Below, piece by piece: positions 1 to 7,700 of a stretch of DNA of 14,203 nucleotides. This stretch comes from JBAZDV01 sp041669745. GTDB lineage: Archaea; Thermoplasmatota; Thermoplasmata; Methanomassiliicoccales; Methanomethylophilaceae. Every line of letters starts with the position of its first letter. Position 1 is the stretch's first letter. The stretch lies in NCBI GenBank assembly GCA_041669745.1, contig JBAYAO010000029.1:1-14203 (forward strand), read 5' to 3'. The notes under the pieces were generated by a model. That model saw only the letters and a program-made list of their open reading frames with translations. It was not told where the DNA came from and made no database searches. Both the position numbers and the translations under genes were made by a program.

Positions 1-485
1 CCATTACAGGAACTCGGCAAGGGCCTTACGATTATCAGTGGGTTTCCGGAAGCGAATCTTTCAAGATCCTTTTCACTGTATGTTGTGTTGAGGATCGTAC
101 GAACCTTGGTCTCTTCTGCCGGAGTGCCTATGATCTTGATCTTCTCCTGTGATTTCTTACGCGCTGCGGTCATGTGTACTTTGTCGGTGTTGATCTGTGG
201 TTTAGCCGGAGTATCGACATATTCTATATCGATACCATCAGCAGGACAATTCCACCACTTCGCTATTTCGCGCGGAGTTAACCCTTTAAGCGGTAACGTC
301 TTTTCCGCGAACTTGTCATAGTCTTTTGTGTTGCAACGTCTTTTACGGCCATTCTTGACCCCCTCGCGTTGATTGTTGAAGTGTTTGATGATCTCCGATT
401 CGGGGACATGACCTTTAGAATCAACAGGGATCCTCAATACCTTGCCTGATTTCAGTTTGACCTCTTTGGTCTTGTATGATGTCAT
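1..485 (-). CDS. hypothetical basic protein, 3' end truncated by window edge
   Basis: An open frame of at least 161 codons starts at the ATG at 485-483 and runs off the left edge without a stop. The start is preceded by GAGGAAGTGAGAAC, a good Shine-Dalgarno site, and lies 4 nt after the stop of the basic 95-residue gene, so the two are probably co-transcribed. The N-terminus reads MTSYKTKEVKLKSGKVLRIP. A Lys/Arg-rich stretch follows (around residues 42-50), then LTPREIAKWWNCPADGIDIE (around 69-88), which might form a short helix-turn-helix. No signal peptide or membrane segment is visible. I do not recognise the family. Its basic composition and its position after another very basic protein suggest a nucleic-acid-associated role, which is inference only. 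Confidence 0.72.
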   Translation of the reverse strand, partial: MTSYKTKEVKLKSGKVLRIPVDSKGHVPESEIIKHFNNQREGVKNGRKRRCNTKDYDKFAEKTLPLKGLTPREIAKWWNCPADGIDIEYVDTPAKPQINTDKVHMTAARKKSQEKIKIIGTPAEETKVRTILNTTYSEKDLERFASGNPLIIVRPLPSSCN

Positions 486-489
486 GTTC

Positions 490-777
490 TCACTTCCTCT
501 TCTTCGTTGATCTCTTCTTGCATGTCTTCTTTTTCTTGCTACGCGGCGATGGTACCGGAAGGTCGAAGAGTATGATCTTGAATCCTGTTCCTCCCTGTGC
601 CTCTCTGACCTTACGCTTGCTTTCTTTCTCTCTTACCGACTGTTCACGCTTGAGGTTAGCTATCCTCTTCTTTTCTGCTGCTTCCTCTTGCTTGCGCATC
701 TTGACTTCGCGCTTTCTTGCATCGATGTTGTCACCGATGGCTGATGTCTCTTTCTTCTTGTTTCCAATTATTGCCAT
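490..777 (-). CDS. very basic Lys/Arg-rich small protein
   Basis: This frame encodes 95 residues with an exceptional density of Lys, Arg and Glu. A likely helical or coiled-coil stretch spans about residues 20-62 (for example ARKREVKMRKQEEAAEKKR). A short hydrophobic patch, GFKIILFDLPVP, follows, and the tail is almost pure Lys/Arg/Ser/Thr (residues 79-95). The ATG at 777 has a near-perfect Shine-Dalgarno site, GGAGGTGA, 5 nt upstream, and a TATCGG dyad overlaps that site. The composition fits a DNA- or RNA-binding or genome-condensing protein, but no family is recognised. It ends 4 nt before the next gene. The opposite strand has an open frame of similar length that I regard as its shadow, because it lacks a ribosome site and runs against every other gene here. 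Confidence 0.72.
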   Translation of the reverse strand: MAIIGNKKKETSAIGDNIDARKREVKMRKQEEAAEKKRIANLKREQSVREKESKRKVREAQGGTGFKIILFDLPVPSPRSKKKKTCKKRSTKKRK

Positions 778-787
778 GTGTTCACCT

Positions 788-800
788 CCGATATTATCGG
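788..800. promoter_or_regulatory. 13-bp TATCGG dyad overlapping the ribosome site of the basic-protein gene
   Basis: CCGATA, a single T, then TATCGG forms a perfect inverted repeat. It carries the same hexamer as the array at 874-935, but with the half-sites in the reverse arrangement. It touches the Shine-Dalgarno site (783-789) of the gene starting at 777. A protein bound here could block initiation of transcription or translation of that gene. This function is inference from position and symmetry. Confidence 0.45.
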
Positions 801-873
801 GGGCGGCAGTATAGCTATATCCTGCGCGTAACGCGTGCGCGCGCGACCAGCAGGGTAACTACCCCCCTCGAAT

Positions 874-935
874 TATCGGTCATTTATCGGGCGGTTATCG
901 TAGTGATATCGGGCCGATATCGCCCCATATATCGG
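874..935. repeat. 11-bp-phased TATCGG iteron array
   Basis: Six copies of TATCG(N) begin at 874, 885, 896, 907, 918 and 930. The steps are 11, 11, 11, 11 and 12 bp, close to one helical turn each. The copies read TATCGG, TATCGG, TATCGT, TATCGG, TATCGC and TATCGG. The fourth copy is half of a perfect 17-bp dyad at 905-921 (GATATCGG, central G, CCGATATC). Same-face phasing of a short motif is typical of cooperative protein binding, as in origin iterons or operator arrays. The binding protein is unknown; candidates in the window are the ribbon-helix-helix protein and the helix-turn-helix at the end of the ATPase. Confidence 0.7.
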
Positions 936-957
936 CCTGAAAATCCTCTGTTTCACT

Positions 958-1899
958 TCATTTCGACCTCAACAATTCTTTGACCTTTCTCACTGATTCG
1001 CTGACATATCCCTGACGTGACAATCCCAATGTGTCGGCGATCTCTTTCTGTGTGTGATTCCCTTCTTGATATAGCTCATAGCAACGGATCCTTTTCTCCC
1101 AACCGGGTTTCTCTCTGTACTGATCTAAGATGTCAGTGTTCTCTTCGGCTCCGAAGTAATCCTCACCGCGTATCATGTCCGGAAAATCTATGTCGATCTT
1201 AGCAGAGACATATTTTCCGGTTCCTCCGGTAAATATTGAATTAATGCAAGCTACCGATGTGCTTTTGACTTGGTTGTTTCCACGGTTCATTTTGTCCCAA
1301 AGCGACCAGAGATACTTCGTGTAATACGGCCCGATGAACTCCTGAATCAATCTGCGTTCGGATGGTTCAGCGATTCCTGTTTTGAACATCGTGATCTCTG
1401 ACTGCCTGAATGATGGATCCAATTCTCCGAATCTCTGCCATGCCCAGATATAGATGATATGTCCGGGCTTTCCTTGCAATTCTTCTTCATACTTGTGTCT
1501 CGATCTGTTGTAGATTTTCAGGATCTCTGTCTGCTTGTACACTTCTCTCGATGATGCATTGGTCATTGCATCATCGATTACTATGAACTGTACCGGACGG
1601 TCATTCAGCATGTCCAGAGCCACACGGACATCGTCTGTGTAGATCAGATTGATGTTCGACAGGCCGTATTTTGATACTGCAATGCCATAGAGCGTTTTTT
1701 CCAGCTCTGTCTTTCCGCTGCCTTGCCCACCCACTATGCACATTGATGATTTGGTTACTTGCGAGCCTTTGGGAATTGGCAGCATGAGACGTTGGTTCAC
1801 TTCTTCGGTCAGATCCTTCAATTTTGGTTCGGGATATATCTGATCTAGATCCAACATGTGGCCATCGATTCCGAGATCATACCTTATCGATTCTGTCAT
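958..1899 (-). CDS. P-loop ATPase with C-terminal helix-turn-helix (packaging or DNA-transfer ATPase candidate)
   Basis: This frame encodes 313 residues. Walker A is GGQGSGKT at residues 57-64. Walker B is probably VQFIVIDD at 103-110, ending in two acidic residues after a hydrophobic strand. Polar and aromatic segments at about 146-175 (IIYIWAWQRFGELDPSFRQ) may hold sensor and arginine-finger elements. The last 35 residues form a likely helix-turn-helix (TQKEIADTLGLSRQGYVSE, 283-301) of the sigma-70-region-4 or LuxR kind. There is no membrane helix. The ATG at 1899 overlaps the previous stop (ATGA), behind a GGGGGA ribosome site. Its place at the end of a run of surface and membrane protein genes suits a genome-packaging or DNA-translocating motor, but a DnaA- or MoxR-like or regulatory ATPase is not excluded. 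The pairing of ATPase and DNA-binding domain implies specific DNA recognition. Confidence 0.75.
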   Translation of the reverse strand: MTESIRYDLGIDGHMLDLDQIYPEPKLKDLTEEVNQRLMLPIPKGSQVTKSSMCIVGGQGSGKTELEKTLYGIAVSKYGLSNINLIYTDDVRVALDMLNDRPVQFIVIDDAMTNASSREVYKQTEILKIYNRSRHKYEEELQGKPGHIIYIWAWQRFGELDPSFRQSEITMFKTGIAEPSERRLIQEFIGPYYTKYLWSLWDKMNRGNNQVKSTSVACINSIFTGGTGKYVSAKIDIDFPDMIRGEDYFGAEENTDILDQYREKPGWEKRIRCYELYQEGNHTQKEIADTLGLSRQGYVSESVRKVKELLRSK

Positions 1900-2468
1900 T
1901 CGGGCGTTCCCCCTTCTTCGAATATTCCGAAAGGATCAGAATCGGCAATGCGCGAGATGTCGACACCGCCGATTGCTCCCACTGTGAGATATTGGTCTCC
2001 ACGGATCATGTTACGAACTTCGGCCAACCCATTCAACACATTGTCGTTCTTCAAGTTGGAGAGATTGGTGTTGAACGTTCCGATCATGTCCTCATAGAAT
2101 GGCAACAGCGTGATACAGAAGATCATGCGCTGCATCTTTTCTACGAGTACAGGATTTCTCTTGGGCTTGTACGATATTTCCTCTACGTCTCCGTTCGATG
2201 CGTATGTGATCTTGTACGTCAGCGTGTCCCCTGTATCGGGATCTTCACATGATATCGTGACGAGATTCCCTTCACGAGTGATGTCTCCACCTTCCGCGAA
2301 AAAATCCTGTATGGATTCTTCGATCTTCTTTTTCCTCAATTCTACCTGTTTGACCAGATCGGTATAGAATTGCAAAAGTGTCATGAACTCCGGGTATTCA
2401 TCGGAGCTCATGATCGCTTTTTTGATGTCACGATTCAGGTACAACGGTTTCGTCTTCTGTGGTGCCAT
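1896..2468 (-). CDS. hypothetical soluble protein, 190 residues
   Basis: The start at 2468 has one of the strongest ribosome sites in the window (AAAGGAGGCGAAGATC before ATG), which supports it although the gene overlaps the upstream gene by 41 nt. The stop overlaps the start of the ATPase gene (ATGA). Residues 1-60 look helical and charged (KQVELRKKKIEESIQDFFAE). Residues 62-100 look like beta strands (GNLVTISCEDPDTGDTLTYK). The C-terminal part is helical with an acidic, Gly-rich end. No signal peptide or membrane helix is seen. The family is not recognised. Coupling to both the coiled-coil membrane protein and the ATPase suggests that the three act together. Confidence 0.78.
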   Translation of the reverse strand: MAPQKTKPLYLNRDIKKAIMSSDEYPEFMTLLQFYTDLVKQVELRKKKIEESIQDFFAEGGDITREGNLVTISCEDPDTGDTLTYKITYASNGDVEEISYKPKRNPVLVEKMQRMIFCITLLPFYEDMIGTFNTNLSNLKNDNVLNGLAEVRNMIRGDQYLTVGAIGGVDISRIADSDPFGIFEEGGTPE

Positions 2469-3264
2469 TGATCTTCGCCTCCTTTGTTGGTCTTATATCT
2501 CTAAGATCAGAGATCACACGGTACATTCTGTTCTGCGGTGTGGTCTTGTCTACCATTTGTTCAAGTCTCATTGCGGCTTCTGCCAATGCAGGGCCCTGTT
2601 CACGTTGCAATTCACGAACCTCTTTGACCAACGTCACATTCTGACGTTGAAGCTCACGCAATGCAGTTTCATCTTGGATCAGTTGGGCCTTCGTTACCAT
2701 GTTTCCATAGGCTTCGTACACTGTCGTTGTCCTTTTGTTCACGGTGATGAATCTGTTGACCCTGATCTTCTCCGTTGATGTCTGATACCATTCTGTACGT
2801 AACGTCTTACGAATGAAGATCGGGAACAGAGGATAATGGTTCCGGAATGTCCAATTGGCTTCCATTGCGCCGTTCGAGATAACTTCGTGCTCGATGCCGA
2901 ACATTATCCGGGTGAACAATGCGCGGTTGCTCTGATCCTGTATGAATTGGGATTCTCCTTTCGTGTAGATCACCCAAGGTTCGCTTTCGAGCAGTTGGTA
3001 CCCTAAGCTCTCCTTAGCTACCATAACGTAGCTTGTACGACCTACTATGAGGTATCCTACGAGGTATCCGCCCAAGAATGGGAAATACCAGTAGTTGTCA
3101 ATCGGCATTGGAATGACACATAACACTCCGATGATCACGCACATTGATATCGTCATGAAATCGTAAGGGTAGATGAAACGCGCTGTGCGTTGCACCTTAC
3201 CACCGAATACCACACCGGCTAATGCCACGATAGCGGACAATGCTACAACCATTAGAGTGTCCAT
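2428..3264 (-). CDS. membrane protein with cytosolic coiled coil
   Basis: The gene encodes 278 residues beginning MDTLMVVALSAIVALAGVVF. I place the start at 3264, not at the upstream ATG at 3399. The ATG at 3264 overlaps the previous stop as TGATG, follows an AGGGGTG ribosome site, and begins directly with a membrane helix, whereas the extra 45 residues are unstructured and lie inside the previous gene. Hydrophobic helices lie at about residues 3-22, 35-53 and 60-77. A soluble domain follows, and about 200-240 form a Gln/Glu/Arg-rich coiled coil (ALRELQRQNVTLVKEVRELQ). The C-terminus is polar and acidic. No family is recognised. A membrane-anchored assembly or scaffold role is conceivable but not shown. 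Confidence 0.78.
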   Translation of the reverse strand: MDTLMVVALSAIVALAGVVFGGKVQRTARFIYPYDFMTISMCVIIGVLCVIPMPIDNYWYFPFLGGYLVGYLIVGRTSYVMVAKESLGYQLLESEPWVIYTKGESQFIQDQSNRALFTRIMFGIEHEVISNGAMEANWTFRNHYPLFPIFIRKTLRTEWYQTSTEKIRVNRFITVNKRTTTVYEAYGNMVTKAQLIQDETALRELQRQNVTLVKEVRELQREQGPALAEAAMRLEQMVDKTTPQNRMYRVISDLRDIRPTKEAKINGTTEDETVVPES

Positions 3265-3569
3265 CAGAACACCCCTATGATCGATGCCAATGATGTGGCC
3301 GTGAGCACCGAGTATATGGCAATCTGCCACGGTACCTTGGTGATCAACAGTGCGTATGCTGTGTGCGCTCCGAATACCGCGAGACCGAATAGGCTCCACG
3401 TTTCGTCATTGAGCACACCGCCGATGTTGAGGGCAATTATCACGGCTGCAAAGGTCGCAATGCCATAGATCATTGTGCGCATCGCATCATTACGGAAGAT
3501 TCCCCATACCAGCTGGCCGACACACCATATTGCGGACAGATATCCCAACCATGCAGGATCGAAGGTCAT
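3264..3569 (-). CDS. small multi-pass membrane protein, 101 residues
   Basis: It begins MTFDPAWLGYLSAIW and has three or four hydrophobic segments: about residues 8-22, 32-50, 58-75 and 80-100. The start at 3569 is chosen because it overlaps the stop of the large upstream gene as ATGA. The longer frame to 3713 would add 48 polar residues from inside that gene. The stop overlaps the next start as TGATG. No catalytic motif is visible and no family is recognised. Lying among proteins with ectodomains, it may be a structural membrane component. Confidence 0.75.
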   Translation of the reverse strand: MTFDPAWLGYLSAIWCVGQLVWGIFRNDAMRTMIYGIATFAAVIIALNIGGVLNDETWSLFGLAVFGAHTAYALLITKVPWQIAIYSVLTATSLASIIGVF

Positions 3570-5335
3570 TTTATCAGACCCCACAACCACGAGCCGGCAA
3601 GCCATCCTATTGCAATCGCTGCGATACCTATTATCACGAAATCGAATCTGCGGAATACCAATCCTGCTACAATACCGAGAGCTCCGACCACTATCAACAT
3701 GATCTGCAACCAATTGGCCTCGTACGTTGTCGTTTTTTTCAACTTGCCATTGTCGAATCCATTGAGGGCCGTCAGAGAGGTTATGTGAAGCGTAACTCCG
3801 TTTCCGGTGGTTGAATACGTCGTATCACGGTAGACCATCGACGTTATGTCCATGTAATTTCCGCTTTCTAAAACTACTAATCCGGCGGAATAGTATGTTC
3901 CGTCGCTATTTTTATTCCAAACCATTGCCAAACCGGTTTGCATCCATGCGTTCGTTCCGACCTCTACACGTTGATCTCTTAGGTAGCACATTGGCGTGAA
4001 ATATCCGTTAATGATCTCTGTTGTTTTATAGGAATTTGTATAGATTGTTCCCTGACAAATGAGATCCAAACTGTTCTCCGATACCAGTATATCACTTGCA
4101 TCAAAGTTACCTGTTGCAGTGTCGAAATAATCTGACATCTGCTGCAGTGCCGACATATAGATCAAATAGATTTGATCGTCGGTGAAGTCCATATTTTCTA
4201 AATTCGGTATTAATGATGATGGCGAGACCATCGATGATGCTGATCCCGCAGTGTTGAACACACTCCATGCGGCAGATGCAGCATTGACAGTGTTCGACAT
4301 CAAAAGATTTGACGCGTTCAGTATATTGCCGATGATCGTGAACATATTAGTTATGTCCACTGTCGATGTCGAATCCGAATCCGTTATTGCATATTGTACA
4401 GATGATACGACCTTATTTCCATTCAGCATGTACACGCCGGACGCTGTGTTTGTGATGTATAATAGTGATGATGCTCCGTCAAGGACGGCAGCAGGGCACA
4501 AAGTGGCCTTATCAGATGATAGAGACGACATCATGGATCCAATATACGTGCGTCCTGTCTGCAGCTCATAATATCCGTTCGGAACATCCAGAGCGTGAAG
4601 ATCATTGTCACCTTCCGAAAGTTGGTATGTGGATCCATTCGTTGATTTGATCACTGCCGAACCGCCATAAACATACAAATGTCCTGATGTTTCGTCTCCG
4701 TCTTCGTATCCGTACAGATATACTCTGTCTGCAGATCCTGTAGATACGGTCGTTCCGATTCCGGCATAGATATGCGAATTTGTCGTCGTATATGATTGAG
4801 ACCCGACAACATATGATATTGTCATGTCATTTGTGTATTCGAAGATGGAGTCCATAGCGTTGTATTCTGATAACAACAACGTAGAATACTCCTTGACAAC
4901 CGTTGATGTCAATAGTATGTTGTCTGCATTCATTGTACCGTTAGCGGTCCATTGTTCACATGCAGCAAGCTCACCCATTCTCTCGAAATATGAATTTGTG
5001 AATGCCATCAATTCCGCAGTATTAACAGAGGGACCTAGTAATTCACCAAGCATTCCGCTGATGTATTCTGTTCCATGTTCAGCATCATTGACCACTATTG
5101 TATTGTGCGTATTATTCCAATATTCGGTGAAAAAATACCCCGAGATCAAACCTATGACTATTCCAGCAAGCATAACTCCGGCCATGATCGGATTTGCATC
5201 AGAACTTTCCATATCGTCCATGATCAAAGTATCGCCATCATCGATTGGAACGAATAATGATACTGCCAGAAGTATAGCAACCGAAGTAATTGTCATCAAT
5301 TGCTTCTTACGATGCACGATGTTCAGGTGAAGCAT
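3566..5335 (-). CDS. large membrane-anchored surface protein, 589 residues
   Basis: The N-terminus is MLHLNIVHRKKQLMTITSVA, with a membrane or signal helix at about residues 13-31 and a second helix at about 50-68 (PIMAGVMLAGIVIGLISGYF). A long, mostly polar ectodomain of about 470 residues follows, rich in Ser, Thr, Asn, Tyr and Gly with many N-x-S/T sequons. The C-terminus is a two-helix hairpin (about 542-589) with an Arg-Arg turn. The start at 5335 is supported by GGGGGTGCAGCAAT before the ATG; it overlaps the previous gene by 13 nt. The internal Met14 has no ribosome site. Unlike its neighbours it shows no clear InlB or PKD repeats. It is probably a virion-envelope or cell-surface protein; its function is unknown. 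Confidence 0.8.
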   Translation of the reverse strand: MLHLNIVHRKKQLMTITSVAILLAVSLFVPIDDGDTLIMDDMESSDANPIMAGVMLAGIVIGLISGYFFTEYWNNTHNTIVVNDAEHGTEYISGMLGELLGPSVNTAELMAFTNSYFERMGELAACEQWTANGTMNADNILLTSTVVKEYSTLLLSEYNAMDSIFEYTNDMTISYVVGSQSYTTTNSHIYAGIGTTVSTGSADRVYLYGYEDGDETSGHLYVYGGSAVIKSTNGSTYQLSEGDNDLHALDVPNGYYELQTGRTYIGSMMSSLSSDKATLCPAAVLDGASSLLYITNTASGVYMLNGNKVVSSVQYAITDSDSTSTVDITNMFTIIGNILNASNLLMSNTVNAASAAWSVFNTAGSASSMVSPSSLIPNLENMDFTDDQIYLIYMSALQQMSDYFDTATGNFDASDILVSENSLDLICQGTIYTNSYKTTEIINGYFTPMCYLRDQRVEVGTNAWMQTGLAMVWNKNSDGTYYSAGLVVLESGNYMDITSMVYRDTTYSTTGNGVTLHITSLTALNGFDNGKLKKTTTYEANWLQIMLIVVGALGIVAGLVFRRFDFVIIGIAAIAIGWLAGSWLWGLIK

Positions 5336-7494
5336 ATTGCTGCACCCCCAATTGACACAACAATGGTGCCTATCATTATGATTATCGGATTTCTGAAGAA
5401 TAGGCCTAATACAGCTAAAAATGCACCTGCTGCCATCACAATGTAACCGATAATCGATGAACTATTGTTATCGTATGTGACTGTTGCTTTCAGAGTAATA
5501 TCAGACGTTATTGGAGTGGAAAATAGATATTTCTCTCCGTTCAATTGCCATTCTACAAATGATCCTCCGCTGACATTAGGTTCCCAATATGTAGCATATG
5601 CTCCGGACAATACTTTCTGCGTGGATATTATCTCATTTCCGGATAGGAACGTAACTGTGTATGTTGACACCGTTCCGTCTCTCCAATTCGCCGTTAAAGT
5701 AACGTCAACATTCACCACATAAACGGATCCTGCCCATCCGATCAATGTATCTCCAAGATACCATCCGGCAAATGTGTGACCGCTGTATGTCGGCTCTGGT
5801 AACATTATCTGTTGGTTACCCTGCGCCTGAATTTCCGACGTGGATACTGTTCCGCCATTCGCATCATAAATTATGGTGTATGTTACCGATGATGATCCAC
5901 CCACGGTAATATCTGCATGATATGATGAAGATCCCAATATGTTTGTGATCGTCAATGTTACAGTATATGTCTTTGCTGCACCGTATGTGTGAATTGGAGA
6001 TTGTTCATTTGATGTTTCAGAATCTCCAAAATCCCAATTCCAGACCGTAGGTGCAACAGATGTGTCAGTAAATGTCACTGTCAAGTCATTAACACTGTAG
6101 ATGAATGATGCAGCAGGTGCTGTATCATTATCAATAGGAATGATACTCCAAAATGCATCGACAGTAACCGTTGCCGATTGAGAGTTAACAATGCTAGAAT
6201 CAACAGTTATTGTCTCGCCCACATCATATAATGTGTTCGAGATCGTCCATCCGGCCAGATTATATCCCGGCTTAGTTATTCCTGATTCTACAGTCGGCAA
6301 AGTGATCGTTGATCCGTACTGAACGGCGTATGATTCGATAGTTCCAGTTCCGCCATTCGCATTGATGTTGACCGTATAGGTAGTGGGACTCCAATATGCG
6401 ATATACTCTCTGTCACCAGATATCGTCCATGTCGATCCTTTTGCATAATAAAATGCTCCGGATATCCCATCAAAAGACCACCCATATAATTGGTATCCTT
6501 CACGTTCGACTCCGCTAGACGGTAGTGTGTATGATGTTCCCAATGTTCCGGTGATCGATGCGATGGGCCCTGTTCCGCCATTCGCATTGAATGAGATCGT
6601 GTACTCTATATCTGATACATCAGATTCCCAAACAGCATACAGTGTTAGACTTTTTGATGGTGTGTATTTACCGGAATATGTTGTTCCGGAACCATCTGCT
6701 ACAGTGTTCCATCCAGTTAATGTAGCATTCAATGTACTGGACGTAGTTCCTAAACCTAATGTGATTGAATTTCCACATGTAACGGTTATAGATTTTGAGC
6801 TTATCCCGCCACCGTTGTAATCCAAAGTGACAGTATATGTCCCTACATTTGTCCAGTGGCCATACAGCGTTATGCTTTTAGTGGGGGTGTACGAGCTTCC
6901 CATAGTACCAACGTAGGTACCGCCGCTTGCAGCGGTGTACCATCCGGCAAAGACATATCCATCTGGTACGGAAACATTGGATAATGTACAGGAATCTCCT
7001 TCGTTGACCAGCCTTTCGGTCCAGTATATAGTCGAACTGCTTAGATTTTTATCAAATGTTACAGTATATGTCGTTGTGGTTTCCGTTTCGACTGTGATCG
7101 TAAGATTGTATGTTGTTTTTCCGTGTGTGTCATACGTGAAACCGACCGTAATCACCGATTCATATGTTCCCGCAGTGGTTGTTGTTCCCGATATGTAGAA
7201 GTAATAAGTGCTGGAATTATTACTAAGTTTTACAGTCTCAATGGTAATAGATAGACCCGGTGGCAAAGATCCCGATGTGATCGATGATGTATCGATCCCC
7301 TTTGCTAATCCGTTCAATTGTTCTTTGACCGTCTGTCCAACCTGAAACGTATATGCTCTATTTTCCGTACTATCTACTGCATCAGAATCTTCCGTATCTG
7401 AAACGACCATGACCGTAGCACACATGACCATCAATGTGGCCGTAAGAACCGCCATTATCATCAACGATCTTTTTTCCAAACTCTTAAAGATCAT
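5323..7494 (-). CDS. surface protein with InlB-type repeats and a PKD domain
   Basis: This frame encodes 723 residues. The start at 7494 overlaps the previous stop as ATGA and follows a GGGGTG ribosome site; the upstream ATG at 7530 would add 12 residues without such support. Order: a signal helix (about 10-31); a putative-Ig-like domain (about 45-137, LPPGLSI then ISGTTTTAGTYES); four InlB-type repeats (about 143-215, 219-290, 297-370, 373-450), each ending in a pattern like GYxFAGW then YxxxW; a PKD domain (about 457-532) with the signature WNWDFGD; two more repeat-like domains (about 538-605 and 611-675); and a membrane hairpin (about 682-723) with an FFRNP turn. InlB repeats and PKD folds serve as stalks or adhesion modules in surface proteins. 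It is likely anchored in the cell or virion membrane with the repeats outside. Confidence 0.87.
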   Translation of the reverse strand: MIFKSLEKRSLMIMAVLTATLMVMCATVMVVSDTEDSDAVDSTENRAYTFQVGQTVKEQLNGLAKGIDTSSITSGSLPPGLSITIETVKLSNNSSTYYFYISGTTTTAGTYESVITVGFTYDTHGKTTYNLTITVETETTTTYTVTFDKNLSSSTIYWTERLVNEGDSCTLSNVSVPDGYVFAGWYTAASGGTYVGTMGSSYTPTKSITLYGHWTNVGTYTVTLDYNGGGISSKSITVTCGNSITLGLGTTSSTLNATLTGWNTVADGSGTTYSGKYTPSKSLTLYAVWESDVSDIEYTISFNANGGTGPIASITGTLGTSYTLPSSGVEREGYQLYGWSFDGISGAFYYAKGSTWTISGDREYIAYWSPTTYTVNINANGGTGTIESYAVQYGSTITLPTVESGITKPGYNLAGWTISNTLYDVGETITVDSSIVNSQSATVTVDAFWSIIPIDNDTAPAASFIYSVNDLTVTFTDTSVAPTVWNWDFGDSETSNEQSPIHTYGAAKTYTVTLTITNILGSSSYHADITVGGSSSVTYTIIYDANGGTVSTSEIQAQGNQQIMLPEPTYSGHTFAGWYLGDTLIGWAGSVYVVNVDVTLTANWRDGTVSTYTVTFLSGNEIISTQKVLSGAYATYWEPNVSGGSFVEWQLNGEKYLFSTPITSDITLKATVTYDNNSSSIIGYIVMAAGAFLAVLGLFFRNPIIIMIGTIVVSIGGAAICFT

Positions 7495-7700
7495 ATCAAC
7501 ACCCCGTATATCGCCCATGCGAGGACACATAAGACGACTGTCGCGGCTATGATTATCAATGACGATCTGAAGTCTCTCTTATACGCAGTGATTGTCAGTG
7601 CAAGAGTGCCTATTACGACTATGATCGACTGCAAGATCATGAATCCGGAGATCACCGCAGCACCGCAGATCAGTGCCCATATCGCAATGACCGGCAACAT
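7491..7700 (-). CDS. small membrane protein, 69 residues
   Basis: It begins MLPVIAIWALICGAAVISGF and has two or three hydrophobic helices (about 2-22, 24-40 and 48-68) with a charged turn, YKRDFRSS, near residue 43. The start at 7700 overlaps the previous stop as TGATG and has GAGGTGA upstream, so the longer frame to 7799 is rejected. It resembles the C-terminal membrane hairpins of the larger proteins encoded as a free-standing gene, and it follows a secreted InlB-repeat protein that lacks an anchor. The pair could be a split version of an ectodomain-plus-anchor protein; this is inference. Confidence 0.78.
   Translation of the reverse strand: MLPVIAIWALICGAAVISGFMILQSIIVVIGTLALTITAYKRDFRSSLIIIAATVVLCVLAWAIYGVLI

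Larger units (their letters stand above)
778..957. promoter_or_regulatory. non-coding gap with TATCGG iterons, GC-rich alternating tract and possible promoter
   Basis: This 180-nt gap separates the ATPase gene from the two basic-protein genes and is the largest non-coding stretch in the window. It holds a helically phased array of TATCGG half-sites (listed separately), two perfect dyads of that motif, and a purine-pyrimidine alternating stretch at about 823-845 (TGCGCGTA then ACGCGTGCGCGCGCG) that could adopt left-handed or cruciform structure. On the minus strand GATATAGCTATAC (about 810-822) might be a TATA element for the gene starting at 777, but the implied leader would be very short. 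Possible roles are an operator region or a replication origin; the sequence alone does not decide. Confidence 0.5.

Noticed and set aside
85..983. Plus-strand open frames at the left end (85-321, 476-814, 717-983)
   Set aside because: They lie antisense to supported minus-strand genes or in the iteron gap, lack ribosome sites, and run against every other gene here.
3265..3399. N-terminal extension of the coiled-coil membrane protein to 3399
   Set aside because: The added 45 residues are polar and lie wholly inside the preceding gene; the ATG at 3264 has a ribosome site, a TGATG overlap and begins a membrane helix.
3570..3713. N-terminal extension of the 101-residue membrane protein to 3713
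   Set aside because: It lies inside the end of the 589-residue gene; the ATGA overlap at 3566-3569 marks the real start.
5323..7494. Second variable region in the InlB-repeat protein or in the 470-residue protein
   Set aside because: No stretch resembling the template repeat was found there; the recurring NANGGTG-type segments are ordinary domain repeats.
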